25,450 nucleotides of DNA from CAYXWH01 sp964468755 (GTDB lineage: Bacteria; Chloroflexota; Dehalococcoidia; Dehalococcoidales; RBG-16-60-22): contig CAYXWH010000020.1 of NCBI GenBank assembly GCA_964468755.1, positions 1 to 25,450 on the forward strand, read 5' to 3'. The notes below the pieces were generated by a model. That model saw only the letters and a list, made by a program, of their open reading frames with translations. It was not told the origin of the DNA and ran no database searches. The position numbers and the translations under genes were made by a program. This document shows positions 8,494 through 16,539 of the stretch, piece after piece. How positions within the stretch are numbered: position 1 is the stretch's first letter; every line of letters begins with the position of its first letter.

Positions 8494-9096
8494 CTAGACC
8501 TCAAATAAGTTCAGCTGCTGCGGCTCCGGTTTGGCTTCCTGAATTGTCTCCTTCTCAGCCAGCAATACCGGTATCCTGAGCATATCAGTTTCGATAGCCT
8601 CTCGCAGTCTCTGCTGGTGCAGGGCAGCTGCCGGGTGATACATCGCGTAATATATGATATTATCACTCACCTGGGCAGTGCCATGAATCCGGCTGATACT
8701 CTTACCCGGGAAAAACTTCGCCATGGAATAGCGACCCAGGGTCACAATCATCCTGGGCTGTATTATGTCAATCTGACGCTCCAGCCACGAATTGCAGCTT
8801 TCAATCTCGGTGGGCAGCGGGTCCCGGTTCGACGGCGGGCGGCATTTAATCACGTTGGCGATATACACCTGCTCCCGCCGCAACTCGATTGACGCCAGCA
8901 ACTGGTCCAGGAACTTTCCCGCCGGCCCCACAAACGGTCGCCCCTGCTGGTCTTCATACCAGCCCGGCGCTTCACCGATAAACATAATCTCGGCATCTTC
9001 TGCCCCCTCGCCGGGGACCACCTTGTTCCGATATCTGGCAAGCTGGCATCGCTGGCAGCCCGCTAACTGCTCATTGAGCTCACTCAATGCTGACAT
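8494..9096 (-). CDS. udg: Uracil-DNA glycosylase, family 4 (Fe-S)
   Basis: A 200-residue repair enzyme that removes uracil from DNA to start base excision repair. Four cysteines expected to hold a 4Fe-4S cluster are present: C14 and C17 (GCQRCQLA), C85 (NVIKCRPP) and C101 (ESCNSW). The active-site motif GEAPG (41-45) and YHPAA with H154 identify family 4 rather than family 5, which has a different first motif. The block FVGPAGKFLDQLL is also typical. The tail ends in QQLNLF-like residues, a form often seen in clamp- or partner-binding ends. It is the first gene of the udg-rnj-ftsK group; 207 bp separate it from serA. The ATG has no strong Shine-Dalgarno. Confidence 0.95.
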   Translation of the reverse strand: MSALSELNEQLAGCQRCQLARYRNKVVPGEGAEDAEIMFIGEAPGWYEDQQGRPFVGPAGKFLDQLLASIELRREQVYIANVIKCRPPSNRDPLPTEIESCNSWLERQIDIIQPRMIVTLGRYSMAKFFPGKSISRIHGTAQVSDNIIYYAMYHPAAALHQQRLREAIETDMLRIPVLLAEKETIQEAKPEPQQLNLFEV

Positions 9097-9204
9097 TATA
9101 TTTCTGACTCTCTATAGAATACATCACTAAACCAGCCGATTCTCTGGCTATGATAACACTGCTAATGAGTCTAGTCAATTTACCAATCAGGTAACAAGGA
9201 CAAA

Positions 9205-9223
9205 GATACTACACGATAGTACC
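9205..9223 (-). terminator. Possible terminator after serA
   Basis: On the minus strand GGTACTA and TAGTATC form a 7 bp stem (one G-T pair) around a 5-nt loop, followed by TTTGTCCTTGTT. It is about 80 nt past the serA stop and just before the udg gene. The T-tract is interrupted, so the call is weak. Confidence 0.35.
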
Positions 9224-9303
9224 ATCAGCTCACCCAGGGGGAAACGGCAACAATGCCCCCCACCTCTACCACCCGGCCATAGAAAAAGAAGCGAGCGGAT
9301 GTC

Positions 9304-10878
9304 CTAAAGCCTGACCAGCCTGCAGGTAGCAATATCAGGTATGGCAAGTATTTGTTGCTGCTTTTCTTCCGGCATGGCTTCATCCAGAGCCAGGACCATA
9401 AGGGCTTGTCCCCTGGGTTTGAGACGGCCAACATACATGGCGCTTATATCTATATCAGCATCGCCGGTAATCTTACCAACCGCGCCAATCATCCCGGGAC
9501 GGTCAATATGGTCACAGAACAGGAAGTATTTCCCGGTGGGTACCACATCCAGCCAGTAATCGTTAACCCGGACAACGTGTGTCTCGCCATTGATTACCGT
9601 ACCCGCCACGGTAATCGTTCCCGAACTGGTGGTCACTTCCAGTGTGATAAGGCTGGCATAGTTCTCACAGACGACCTCTTCCTGCTCCACGATATCCAGA
9701 CCCCTGCGGGCAGCTATCAGGTTGGCGTTGACCATGTTAACCCGGTCTTCGCTGATTCCTTCAAGAAGACCGCCCAGGACTGCCGCCTTGAGGGCATTGG
9801 TATCATAGTTGGCGATATCGCCTTCATAGGTAATCTTGATAGCCTGCGCCTGTCCTTCCGAAAGCTGATTCACCAGCCTGCCTAACGTCAACGCTGCCGG
9901 CATATACGGCGCTATGGCAGAAAGGGTTTCCACCGGGATAAAGGGTGCATTCACCGCATACCGGGCCGGTTTTCCCCGAAAGATATCAATAATCTGGTCA
10001 GCCACGTCCTTGGCGGCCATGACCTGTGCTTCGGTTGTCGACGCCCCCAGGTGCGGGGTAACAATGACATTGTCATACTCAAATAGCACGCTCTCCGTGG
10101 TCGGCTCGGTGGCAAAGACATCGATTGCCGCTCCCGCCACCCTCTTTTCTTTAATCGCTTGAGCCAGCACTTGTTCATCAATCAGTCCGCCGCGGGCGCA
10201 GTTAATGATTCGGACGGTCGGCTTGACCAGCGCCAGTTCCTTGCTCCCGATTATTCCCCGGGTCTGTTCGGTTGCCGGAATGTGCAGGGTGATAAAGTCC
10301 GCCTCCTTGAGCAACCGTTTGAGGGGCACAATCTCGATCTGAAGCTTATTCGCATAGTCAGCGGAGACGAACGGGTCATGACCGATGAGTTTCATCTCCA
10401 ATCCCCGGGCACGGCGGGCTACCTCCGAGCCAACGTTACCCAGACCGATAATACCCAGCGTCTTACCTCTCAGCTCAATACCCATAAAATCGCTGCGCCG
10501 CCAGGCGCCACCCCGGAGAGTGGAATTCGCCTGGGGTATATTGCGGGCTAACGCCATCATCAACGCCACGGCATGCTCCGCCGCCGAAACGGTATTGCCC
10601 GTAGGCGCATTTACCACCACAATGCCCCGCCGGGTGGCTGCCTCTACGTCGATATTATCGATGCCAACACCGGCCCGGGCAATGACCTGCAGGTTCTTGC
10701 CAGCCTGGATGACTTCAGCATTAACCCTGGTCTGACTCCGTACCAGCAGCGCCTCATAGTCGCCGATGATGGCAATGATTTCTTCCTGTTTAAGCCCCGT
10801 CTTAACGTCCACCTGCGCAACGTTACACAACTCAGCAATGCCTTCTTCAGAAATCGGGTCAGCTACTAGTACCTTCAT
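9304..10878 (-). CDS. serA: D-3-phosphoglycerate dehydrogenase, long ACT form
   Basis: A 524-residue enzyme that oxidises 3-phosphoglycerate to 3-phosphohydroxypyruvate with NAD+, the first step of serine synthesis. The Rossmann motif GLGNVG is at 145-150; the catalytic trio is R229 (INCARGG), E258 (ATEP) and H276 (TPHLGAS). After the catalytic part comes the intervening domain (about 320-445) and a C-terminal ACT domain (about 451-524), normally the site of feedback inhibition by serine. The length fits the type 1 (long) form found in many Gram-positives, mycobacteria and Chloroflexota. It follows the class V aminotransferase by 49 nt in the same direction, which places the first two serine-pathway steps together. 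The start has GAGG about 11 nt upstream. Confidence 0.96.
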   Translation of the reverse strand: MKVLVADPISEEGIAELCNVAQVDVKTGLKQEEIIAIIGDYEALLVRSQTRVNAEVIQAGKNLQVIARAGVGIDNIDVEAATRRGIVVVNAPTGNTVSAAEHAVALMMALARNIPQANSTLRGGAWRRSDFMGIELRGKTLGIIGLGNVGSEVARRARGLEMKLIGHDPFVSADYANKLQIEIVPLKRLLKEADFITLHIPATEQTRGIIGSKELALVKPTVRIINCARGGLIDEQVLAQAIKEKRVAGAAIDVFATEPTTESVLFEYDNVIVTPHLGASTTEAQVMAAKDVADQIIDIFRGKPARYAVNAPFIPVETLSAIAPYMPAALTLGRLVNQLSEGQAQAIKITYEGDIANYDTNALKAAVLGGLLEGISEDRVNMVNANLIAARRGLDIVEQEEVVCENYASLITLEVTTSSGTITVAGTVINGETHVVRVNDYWLDVVPTGKYFLFCDHIDRPGMIGAVGKITGDADIDISAMYVGRLKPRGQALMVLALDEAMPEEKQQQILAIPDIATCRLVRL

Positions 10879-10927
10879 TGCCCTAACCTCGAATAAATTT
10901 CGGGATTCATTATTCCTAACAACTACT

Positions 10928-12016
10928 CTACCTCATCAGACCCGCTTTAGGCAACGCCGCCTTGAGAGCCGAGAGTACATTTTCAATATCGCCTTCTTGT
11001 ACCCAGCCCAGGTGACCGATGCGAAATATCTTTCCACTCAGGGTCTGCTGTCCGCCGCCAAGCACTATCTGGTGCTCTTCCCGCATGATGGTAACCAGTT
11101 TTTTGGTATCAAGTCCGTTGGCAGCCGCCACCGCGGTTACCGTGCTGGAAGCATGGGCTTCATCGGCGAAGAGAGGCAGCCCCAGCCCTTTCACTCCCTC
11201 ACGGGCGAGACGGGCAACCCGGTCATGCCGGGCAAATATGTTGTCCAGACCCTCGGCCAGCATCATCTTCAGTGAAACGGAAAGGGCAAACATGGTGGAA
11301 ACCGCTGGCGTCCATGGCGTCTGCCCCTTTTCGGCAAAGCTCTTCGCCTTGGCGAAATCCCAGTAGAAGCGGGGCATCTTTGCCTGCTCATATGCCCGCC
11401 ACGCTTCCGGGCTCACACTCACGAACGTCATGCCCGGCGGCACCATCCACCCTTTCTGAGAACCGGTTACGGTAACATCACAGTGCCAGGCGTCCACCGG
11501 CAGGTTAATCGAACCCAGGCTGCTAATAGCGTCAACCAGCAGCAGCTTATCAAACTCCTTGACCACGGCGCTGATTGCCGCCAGGTCATTGGTTACACCG
11601 GTAGACGTCTCGTTGTGGGTAACCAGAACCGCCTTGACCCGGGGGTTGTCCCGGAGCGCCTTACGCACCATATCCACATCAGCCGCTTTACCCCACTCAA
11701 ATTTGAGCGGGATTACTTCAGCGCCGAACTGCCGGGCAATATCGGCAAAGCGTTCCCCGAAGACACCAATGGATACCGATAATACCGTATCTCCCGGCGA
11801 CAGCATATTGACGATGATTGCCTCAAGCCCGCCGGTACCGGAACCGGTGAGCAGTAAAACGTCATTGCCGGTCTGGAATAGCTGCTTTAAATTCGCGGTC
11901 ACCTCTTCCTGTATTCGCCCGTATTCCCCCCCTCGATGGTTAATCATCTGCTTGGTCATCGCCTGAAGGACTTCCTCCGGGCAGGGCGTTGGTCCGGGAA
12001 TGCGTAACTGTTCCAT
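10928..12016 (-). CDS. Class V aminotransferase (serine/alanine-glyoxylate type)
   Basis: A 362-residue PLP-dependent aminotransferase of the alanine-glyoxylate / serine-glyoxylate / serine-pyruvate family. The opening IPGPTPCPEEVLQAM, the GSGTGGLEA phosphate-binding loop (about 58-66), D162 in VDAISSLGS, which contacts the PLP ring nitrogen, and the Schiff-base lysine K188 in TGSQKGW are all in place. It stands directly upstream of serA (49 nt) and 15 nt after tyrS. The context suggests it makes phosphoserine or serine with SerA's product, taking the role of SerC; that is an inference, since the same family also serves glycine and glyoxylate metabolism. A GGGGGT ribosome site precedes the ATG. 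The length is normal. Confidence 0.9.
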   Translation of the reverse strand: MEQLRIPGPTPCPEEVLQAMTKQMINHRGGEYGRIQEEVTANLKQLFQTGNDVLLLTGSGTGGLEAIIVNMLSPGDTVLSVSIGVFGERFADIARQFGAEVIPLKFEWGKAADVDMVRKALRDNPRVKAVLVTHNETSTGVTNDLAAISAVVKEFDKLLLVDAISSLGSINLPVDAWHCDVTVTGSQKGWMVPPGMTFVSVSPEAWRAYEQAKMPRFYWDFAKAKSFAEKGQTPWTPAVSTMFALSVSLKMMLAEGLDNIFARHDRVARLAREGVKGLGLPLFADEAHASSTVTAVAAANGLDTKKLVTIMREEHQIVLGGGQQTLSGKIFRIGHLGWVQEGDIENVLSALKAALPKAGLMR

Positions 12017-12031
12017 TTTGTCTTACCCCCG

Positions 12032-13258
12032 CTAGGTTATTTTATCAGTATTTATTACTTTTAAGTAGCGGCGCTTGCCGACCTTGATAATACTGCCGTC
12101 TCCGTAAGGTGCGTCTTTACTGGTGATTTTCTCTCCGTCAACATTCACCGCCCCCTGGACAATCAGCCGACTGGCTTCACTGGTGCTACTGGTAACTTCG
12201 TGCATTGCGAGTAATTTATTAATAGGCGGGCACCCTTGTTTAAAGGACAAAGGCAACTCCTCTATTTCATCGGGCACTTCCCGCTTCTGGACCACTTTTT
12301 CAAAGTGCTGCTCCGCCTCATTCGCTTCCGGATCACCATAAAGCTGGGTGACCAGTTCCCTCGCCAGGCGCTTTTTGAGCATCATCGGGTTAAAACTGCT
12401 ATCCGCCAGCTGGCTACGGAACTCCTCAAGCTCGTTATCAGCAACATCGGTCACCAGCTCAAAGTACTGTAAAATAAGCTCATCAGGGATGGACATGGTC
12501 TTACCGTATATGTCCTCCGGCGGCTCATCAACGCCGATGTAGTTCCCCAGGCTCTTGCTCATCTTCTGCGTGCCGTCAGTACCCACCAGTAATGGCGTCA
12601 TGAAGCACTGCTGGGGACGCTGTCCCAGCATCGATTGCAGTTCCCTGCCCACCAAAAAATTGAATTTCTGGTCGGTTCCGCCGAATTCAACATCCGCCTG
12701 GATAGCCACCGAGTCATATGCCTGGAGCAGCGGGTAGAGCAGTTCGGTAATGGCAATGGGCCTCCCCTCGTTGTACCGGGCATTGAAATCATCCCTGGCC
12801 AGAAACTGGGCAACGGTAAACTTGCTGGTGAGCCGAATCACGTCAGCCAGGGTAAAATCGCCAAACCACTCGCTCTGCCACCTCACCTCGGTCATTCCCT
12901 GGTCAACTATCTTGAAGAACTGCTTCATGTAGGTCTCGGCATTCACCTTGACCTGCTCGGCAGAGAGCATCGGCCGGGTGACCGATGCCCCACTCGGGTC
13001 ACCAATCTGCGCTGTCCAGTCGCCCACGATGAGGATAACCTGATGGCCCAGCTCCTGAAACTGACGGAGCTTCCGCAGGGCGACCATATGACCGAGATGA
13101 ATGTCCGGAAAGCTGGGGTCAAAACCCTCTTTCAACCGCAGCTTCTTGCCGGAGCGTAGTAACGCCACCAGTTCCTCTTCAATAATGATTTCGGCAACTC
13201 CGCGCTGGAGCAACCGTTTCATCTGCTGACTTTTCAAATCGCTGACAATCTTTACCAT
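12032..13258 (-). CDS. tyrS: Tyrosyl-tRNA synthetase
   Basis: A 408-residue class I aminoacyl-tRNA synthetase that charges tRNA-Tyr. The HIGH-type signature is HLGH at 54-57, the second signature is an exact KMSKS at 232-236, and GGTDQ at 193-197 belongs to the amino-acid pocket. An S4 RNA-binding domain (about 343-405) ends the protein. The KMSKS form and length point to the TyrZ-like branch rather than the classic KFGKT form. It begins 8 nt after the ribF stop, with GGAGTTA near the end of ribF as the likely ribosome site, and is followed 15 nt later by the aminotransferase. Confidence 0.96.
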   Translation of the reverse strand: MVKIVSDLKSQQMKRLLQRGVAEIIIEEELVALLRSGKKLRLKEGFDPSFPDIHLGHMVALRKLRQFQELGHQVILIVGDWTAQIGDPSGASVTRPMLSAEQVKVNAETYMKQFFKIVDQGMTEVRWQSEWFGDFTLADVIRLTSKFTVAQFLARDDFNARYNEGRPIAITELLYPLLQAYDSVAIQADVEFGGTDQKFNFLVGRELQSMLGQRPQQCFMTPLLVGTDGTQKMSKSLGNYIGVDEPPEDIYGKTMSIPDELILQYFELVTDVADNELEEFRSQLADSSFNPMMLKKRLARELVTQLYGDPEANEAEQHFEKVVQKREVPDEIEELPLSFKQGCPPINKLLAMHEVTSSTSEASRLIVQGAVNVDGEKITSKDAPYGDGSIIKVGKRRYLKVINTDKIT

Positions 13259-13266
13259 AGCTCGTT

Positions 13267-14193
13267 CTAACTCCCTGATTCCAGCACCACCCTCCCCTGC
13301 CTTATATCCTCCGCCATCTGCTGCTTAAGCTCGTCGGCATTGTGAAATTTCACTTCATCACGGAGTCGTTCAATAATCTCTACCCGAAGTTCACGTCCGT
13401 AGAGGTCACCCTGATAATCGATGAGATAAGCCTCGGCAGTACGCTCACTACCACCGAAGGTAGGACAATAGCCAATATTGGTTAGTGATGGATAGGCTTT
13501 GCCGTTAATATATGCCCAACCGGCATATACCCCGTCGGAAGGCAGCGCTTGCTCCGGGTCAATATCCAGATTAGCCGTGGGGAATCCCAGGCCGGTACCC
13601 CGGCCCGCTCCAGCAATCACCCGCCGGCGAAGGTTGAAGGGACGCCCGGAGAACCGGTTTACCTTTCTCATATCCCCGGCTGATATGGCTCTCCGGATAG
13701 CCGTGCTGCTGACCACTTCGCCGTCTATCAGTAATGGAGGTACCATGGTGACGGTGAAGCCCATTTCTTCCCCCAGTCCTGGAATGGTATCAACATTGCC
13801 TTCCCGGTTTCTGCCCAGAGCAAAGTCAGGACCGATTACCATTCCACGCATTTTAAGGTACTTCTGCAGCAGACCGATGAAGCGGCGGGCATCGAGTTGT
13901 GCCAGCTCTCTGGTGAAGGAAAGAGTAACAACGATATCAACTCCCGCCTGCTCGAGAAGATTACTTCTCTCGGCACTATCAGTCAGGAACGGAAGCTTAG
14001 TGCCGGATAGCATCACCTCCTCCGGGTGCTGGCGAAAGGTCACCACTCCAGCCAGAAAATTCCGCTCCCTCGCCTGCTCGACAAGCCGGGAGAGCAGACG
14101 TTTATGACCAAGATGTACCCCGTCAAAGACACCGATGGAGAGCACGGTTTCCCGGTCAGGTGATTTATGGGCTAACTCTTCCTCAACCTGCAT
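13267..14193 (-). CDS. ribF: Bifunctional riboflavin kinase / FAD synthetase
   Basis: A 308-residue enzyme that phosphorylates riboflavin to FMN and adenylates FMN to FAD. The N-terminal nucleotidyltransferase half carries GVFDGVHLGH (21-30), GPDFALGRNREGN (121-133) and SSTAIR (162-167). The C-terminal flavokinase half carries GRPFNL and GLGFPTANL (201-209). The length is typical. It lies downstream of a good minus-strand terminator, so it either has its own promoter in the 42 bp between or relies on readthrough from DUF1015. It overlaps nothing and leads into tyrS. I looked for an FMN riboswitch upstream and saw none. Confidence 0.95.
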   Translation of the reverse strand: MQVEEELAHKSPDRETVLSIGVFDGVHLGHKRLLSRLVEQARERNFLAGVVTFRQHPEEVMLSGTKLPFLTDSAERSNLLEQAGVDIVVTLSFTRELAQLDARRFIGLLQKYLKMRGMVIGPDFALGRNREGNVDTIPGLGEEMGFTVTMVPPLLIDGEVVSSTAIRRAISAGDMRKVNRFSGRPFNLRRRVIAGAGRGTGLGFPTANLDIDPEQALPSDGVYAGWAYINGKAYPSLTNIGYCPTFGGSERTAEAYLIDYQGDLYGRELRVEIIERLRDEVKFHNADELKQQMAEDIRQGRVVLESGS

Positions 14194-14235
14194 ATTCCCT
14201 ACCCAGAACCAGCAACCTTCGAATACCGGTTACTT

Positions 14236-14268
14236 AAAGAAAAACGGGGCTTTTTCACAAAATCCCCG
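14236..14268 (-). terminator. Rho-independent terminator after DUF1015
   Basis: On the minus strand CGGGG and CCCCG (14264-14268 and 14245-14249) form a GC stem, extended inward by TTTT/AAAA pairing, and are followed by TTTTTCTTT. It lies 105 nt after the DUF1015 stop and 43 nt before ribF, so it separates the two units or acts as an attenuator ahead of ribF. Confidence 0.75.
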
Positions 14269-14372
14269 ATAAGCCATCTCCGAATTATCTTCATACTATC
14301 ATAAACGTATTGAGGCGTCAATTACACCACCGGTTCACACCCTGGGGGATTGTTAGGCAACGAGGTAACCGA

Positions 14373-15686
14373 CTAGACCAGCCGATGACAGAGCAATCCC
14401 GACGGCAACTTGGGGTAGAAATAGGTTGACTTCCGGGGCATCCGGTCGCCGGCATCGGCAATAGCTTTAATAACCGCCGTCTTGACCGGACTCAGCAGAA
14501 AGGCGAGCTGGTATTCCTCTTCCCGCAACTTGTTCACCGCTTCCTGACGGTCATAGCAATAGCCAAGAGAGACCTCCTCCTGGTCACGCCTTAACCCCAT
14601 CAGTTCCTCCAGAATAACATGGTCAAGAATGCTCACGTCCAGACGTTTATATATCTCGGAATGGAAGTAGGGCATCATCTTGCTGGCAGCCGCGAAATCC
14701 CGTAGCGTGAGCAGGTAAACAGACTCCCGGTCCATGCCAAAAAGGACCAGCTTCACTGCGTCGGTTTCCTCCGCACGCCACGCGTCTACCTTTTCCCAGA
14801 CATGGGGCAACGGTAACGGTAACTCCTCGATGTCAAAGAACACCTTTAATTTGTCCCGCAGTTCGCTTAAGGTAATCCTGGTCATGCCGCGTACCAGGCG
14901 GTGGGCGGGTAAAACAACCAGACCGGGGTCGTCAAGGGGTACCAGCGTCATCATCACAAAATGATATGGCTCATTGCCAGCCAGCTCCCCGGAGCAGGTC
15001 TGCCGTTCCCGAAGGTAGTGAAGGGCACTCTCGTAGCGGTGATGACCGTCAGCGATATACAGCGGCTGTCCAGCCAGGTATCGGCTGATTTCCCGGACCA
15101 CCCCGGCATCGGTGACCGCCCGAATACGGTGACCTTCCCCACCGGCACTACCCACCTCAAGCACCGGCTCGTCCCGCTCCTGAGCGACCAGCAGCGAGGA
15201 GACCTGTCCGTCAATATCTTCAAACAGTGTAAAGATAGGGCTGGTATTTGCCTGAAGCGCCCACAGCAGGTTCAAGCGGTCGCCTTTCGGTTGAGTCATG
15301 GTACCCTCATGGGGGCGTATCACCGCCTCACTCCACTCCTCGAGGCGGACGGTGACGATGATGCCGCGGCGCCGGTATTCCTGCCCCTGATACACAAAGT
15401 AGTGGTCATGGAGATACACCGCCGGCTTCTCTTCGGTAAGAAGTATTTCCTGCTTCAGCCACTGCTCTAACGTGGCCGCCGCCCGGGTGTACTTATTGTC
15501 GATGTCATCGTCCTGCGGCAACTCCCTGCCGAACTCCACACGGACAAAGTTATACTGGCTTTGATGGTAGAGTTCCTGCTGCATCCGGGGTGTAATAATA
15601 TCATACGGCGGACAGATAACCGCCGCCATGTCACCAACCTTTGATTGATCGTACCGGATACCACAAAACGGGCGAATTTCAGCCAA
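14373..15686 (-). CDS. DUF1015 family protein
   Basis: A 437-residue conserved protein of unknown biochemical role (COG4198). The family N-terminus EIRPFxGIRY is seen, then CPPYDII, the HEGT motif (RPHEGTMTQPKGDR), TSPIFTLFED and the hallmark ADGHHRYESAL near the middle. The frame is open further upstream, to a TTG at 15761, but I prefer the TTG at 15686: GGCAGGA lies 7 nt before it, the family N-terminus begins there, and the upstream TTG coincides with the -35 box of a good promoter. It sits near serA and an aminotransferase, as it does in other genomes, hinting at a serine link; the DGHHR box recalls the one in ParB/sulfiredoxin-fold enzymes including free-serine kinases, but that similarity is by eye only. 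A terminator follows it. Confidence 0.85.
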   Translation of the reverse strand: MAEIRPFCGIRYDQSKVGDMAAVICPPYDIITPRMQQELYHQSQYNFVRVEFGRELPQDDDIDNKYTRAAATLEQWLKQEILLTEEKPAVYLHDHYFVYQGQEYRRRGIIVTVRLEEWSEAVIRPHEGTMTQPKGDRLNLLWALQANTSPIFTLFEDIDGQVSSLLVAQERDEPVLEVGSAGGEGHRIRAVTDAGVVREISRYLAGQPLYIADGHHRYESALHYLRERQTCSGELAGNEPYHFVMMTLVPLDDPGLVVLPAHRLVRGMTRITLSELRDKLKVFFDIEELPLPLPHVWEKVDAWRAEETDAVKLVLFGMDRESVYLLTLRDFAAASKMMPYFHSEIYKRLDVSILDHVILEELMGLRRDQEEVSLGYCYDRQEAVNKLREEEYQLAFLLSPVKTAVIKAIADAGDRMPRKSTYFYPKLPSGLLCHRLV

Positions 15687-15731
15687 AGTCAATTCCTGCC
15701 AGGGTGAATTTATAATGACACCGACTCTAAT

Positions 15732-15761
15732 ATTGTATCCTTTTTCCGGCGCCGACCGCAA
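15732..15761 (-). promoter_or_regulatory. Promoter for DUF1015
   Basis: Minus strand: -35 TTGCGG (15761-15756), 18 bp spacer, -10 TACAAT (15737-15732, five of six consensus). The start point would fall about 40 nt before the preferred TTG start at 15686. Confidence 0.55.
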
Positions 15762-15770
15762 GCGTGTTCC

Positions 15771-15800
15771 TTGAGACCGAGCCTGAAGACATGGTAGAAT
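15771..15800 (+). promoter_or_regulatory. Promoter for the MBL-fold hydrolase
   Basis: Plus strand: TTGAGA (15771-15776), 18 bp spacer, TAGAAT (15795-15800), about 50 bp before the ATG. It is back to back with the DUF1015 promoter, the two -35 boxes being only 9 bp apart. A CTGAAGA/TCTTCAG dyad (15783-15789 and 15821-15827) spans its -10 region. Confidence 0.55.
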
Positions 15801-15851
15801 TTGGGCAAGTCCAGGCTATATCTTCAGACGTAGAGACTTCGGGAGGCTGCC

Positions 15852-16460
15852 ATGGTTCTGAAAAAGCTAATAGTGGGTCCGATAGAATCCAATTGCTATC
15901 TTATCGGCTCGGAAACAACCGGTGAAGGAATGATTATTGACCCCGGTGACGAAGCGGACAGGATACTCAATAGCGTGAAGGAACTGGGACTGGGGATAAA
16001 GTACATCGTGCTGACTCATGGCCACTGGGACCATATGAGTGCGTTAGCCGAAGTCAGCGAAGCGACTGCGGCTGAAGTGTGCGTCCACACCGATGAAGAT
16101 GTCTCTATCCCGGCACGGTCGCCATCTGGCACCCCGGGCAGCTCATCATCGGCAGCTCACTGGCTCAGAGGAGGCGACTGTCTGGATGTGGGCGAACTGC
16201 ATTTTGTGGTCATTCATACGCCCGGGCACACACCGGGCGGCATTTGCCTGCTGGGCAATGGCATACTGTTCAGCGGCGATACCCTGTTCAATTGTGGAGT
16301 CGGCCGGACTGACCTGCCCGGCAGCAGCCACCGCCAGCTCATGGATAGTCTCAACAACAAGCTGATGATTTTACCCGATGACACTGTGGTCTATCCCGGT
16401 CACGGCCCGGATACCACCATTGGTGCCGAAAGACGGACAAATCCCTTCATCAGCGGATAA
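15852..16460 (+). CDS. MBL-fold hydrolase, glyoxalase II-like
   Basis: A 202-residue metallo-beta-lactamase-fold hydrolase. Two-metal ligands are visible: THGHWDH at 55-61 (H56, H58, D60, H61), H127 in HTPGHTPGG, D144 in FSGDTLF and H185 in VYPGHGPDT. The ending ERRTNPFI is typical of the short glyoxalase II-like group (YcbL/GloB-related), which lacks the long C-terminal substrate domain of true glyoxalase II. It probably hydrolyses a thioester or related ester; the substrate is unknown. GGGAGG at 15841-15846 is well placed for the ATG at 15852. It is the only plus-strand housekeeping gene here, convergent with hppA and divergent from DUF1015. Confidence 0.9.
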   Translation: MVLKKLIVGPIESNCYLIGSETTGEGMIIDPGDEADRILNSVKELGLGIKYIVLTHGHWDHMSALAEVSEATAAEVCVHTDEDVSIPARSPSGTPGSSSSAAHWLRGGDCLDVGELHFVVIHTPGHTPGGICLLGNGILFSGDTLFNCGVGRTDLPGSSHRQLMDSLNNKLMILPDDTVVYPGHGPDTTIGAERRTNPFISG

Positions 16461-16463
16461 ACC

Positions 16464-16496
16464 AAAAAAGGAGTGGAGAGCAGTGCCCTCCACTCC
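16464..16496 (-). terminator. Rho-independent terminator of hppA
   Basis: A perfect 9 bp stem, GGAGTGGAG (16470-16478) with CTCCACTCC (16488-16496), has a 9-nt loop and is followed on the minus strand by six Ts (16469-16464). It lies 43 nt past the hppA stop and just after the plus-strand MBL stop. It has no T-run on the plus strand, so it serves hppA chiefly. Confidence 0.85.
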
Positions 16497-16539
16497 AGCT
16501 ATTACCTATTGGTTTATACTGCCAATTATACTGCCGACT

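Noticed and set aside
14194..14372. FMN riboswitch upstream of ribF
   Set aside because: None of the conserved FMN-element core is visible; the only structure is the terminator hairpin of the upstream gene.
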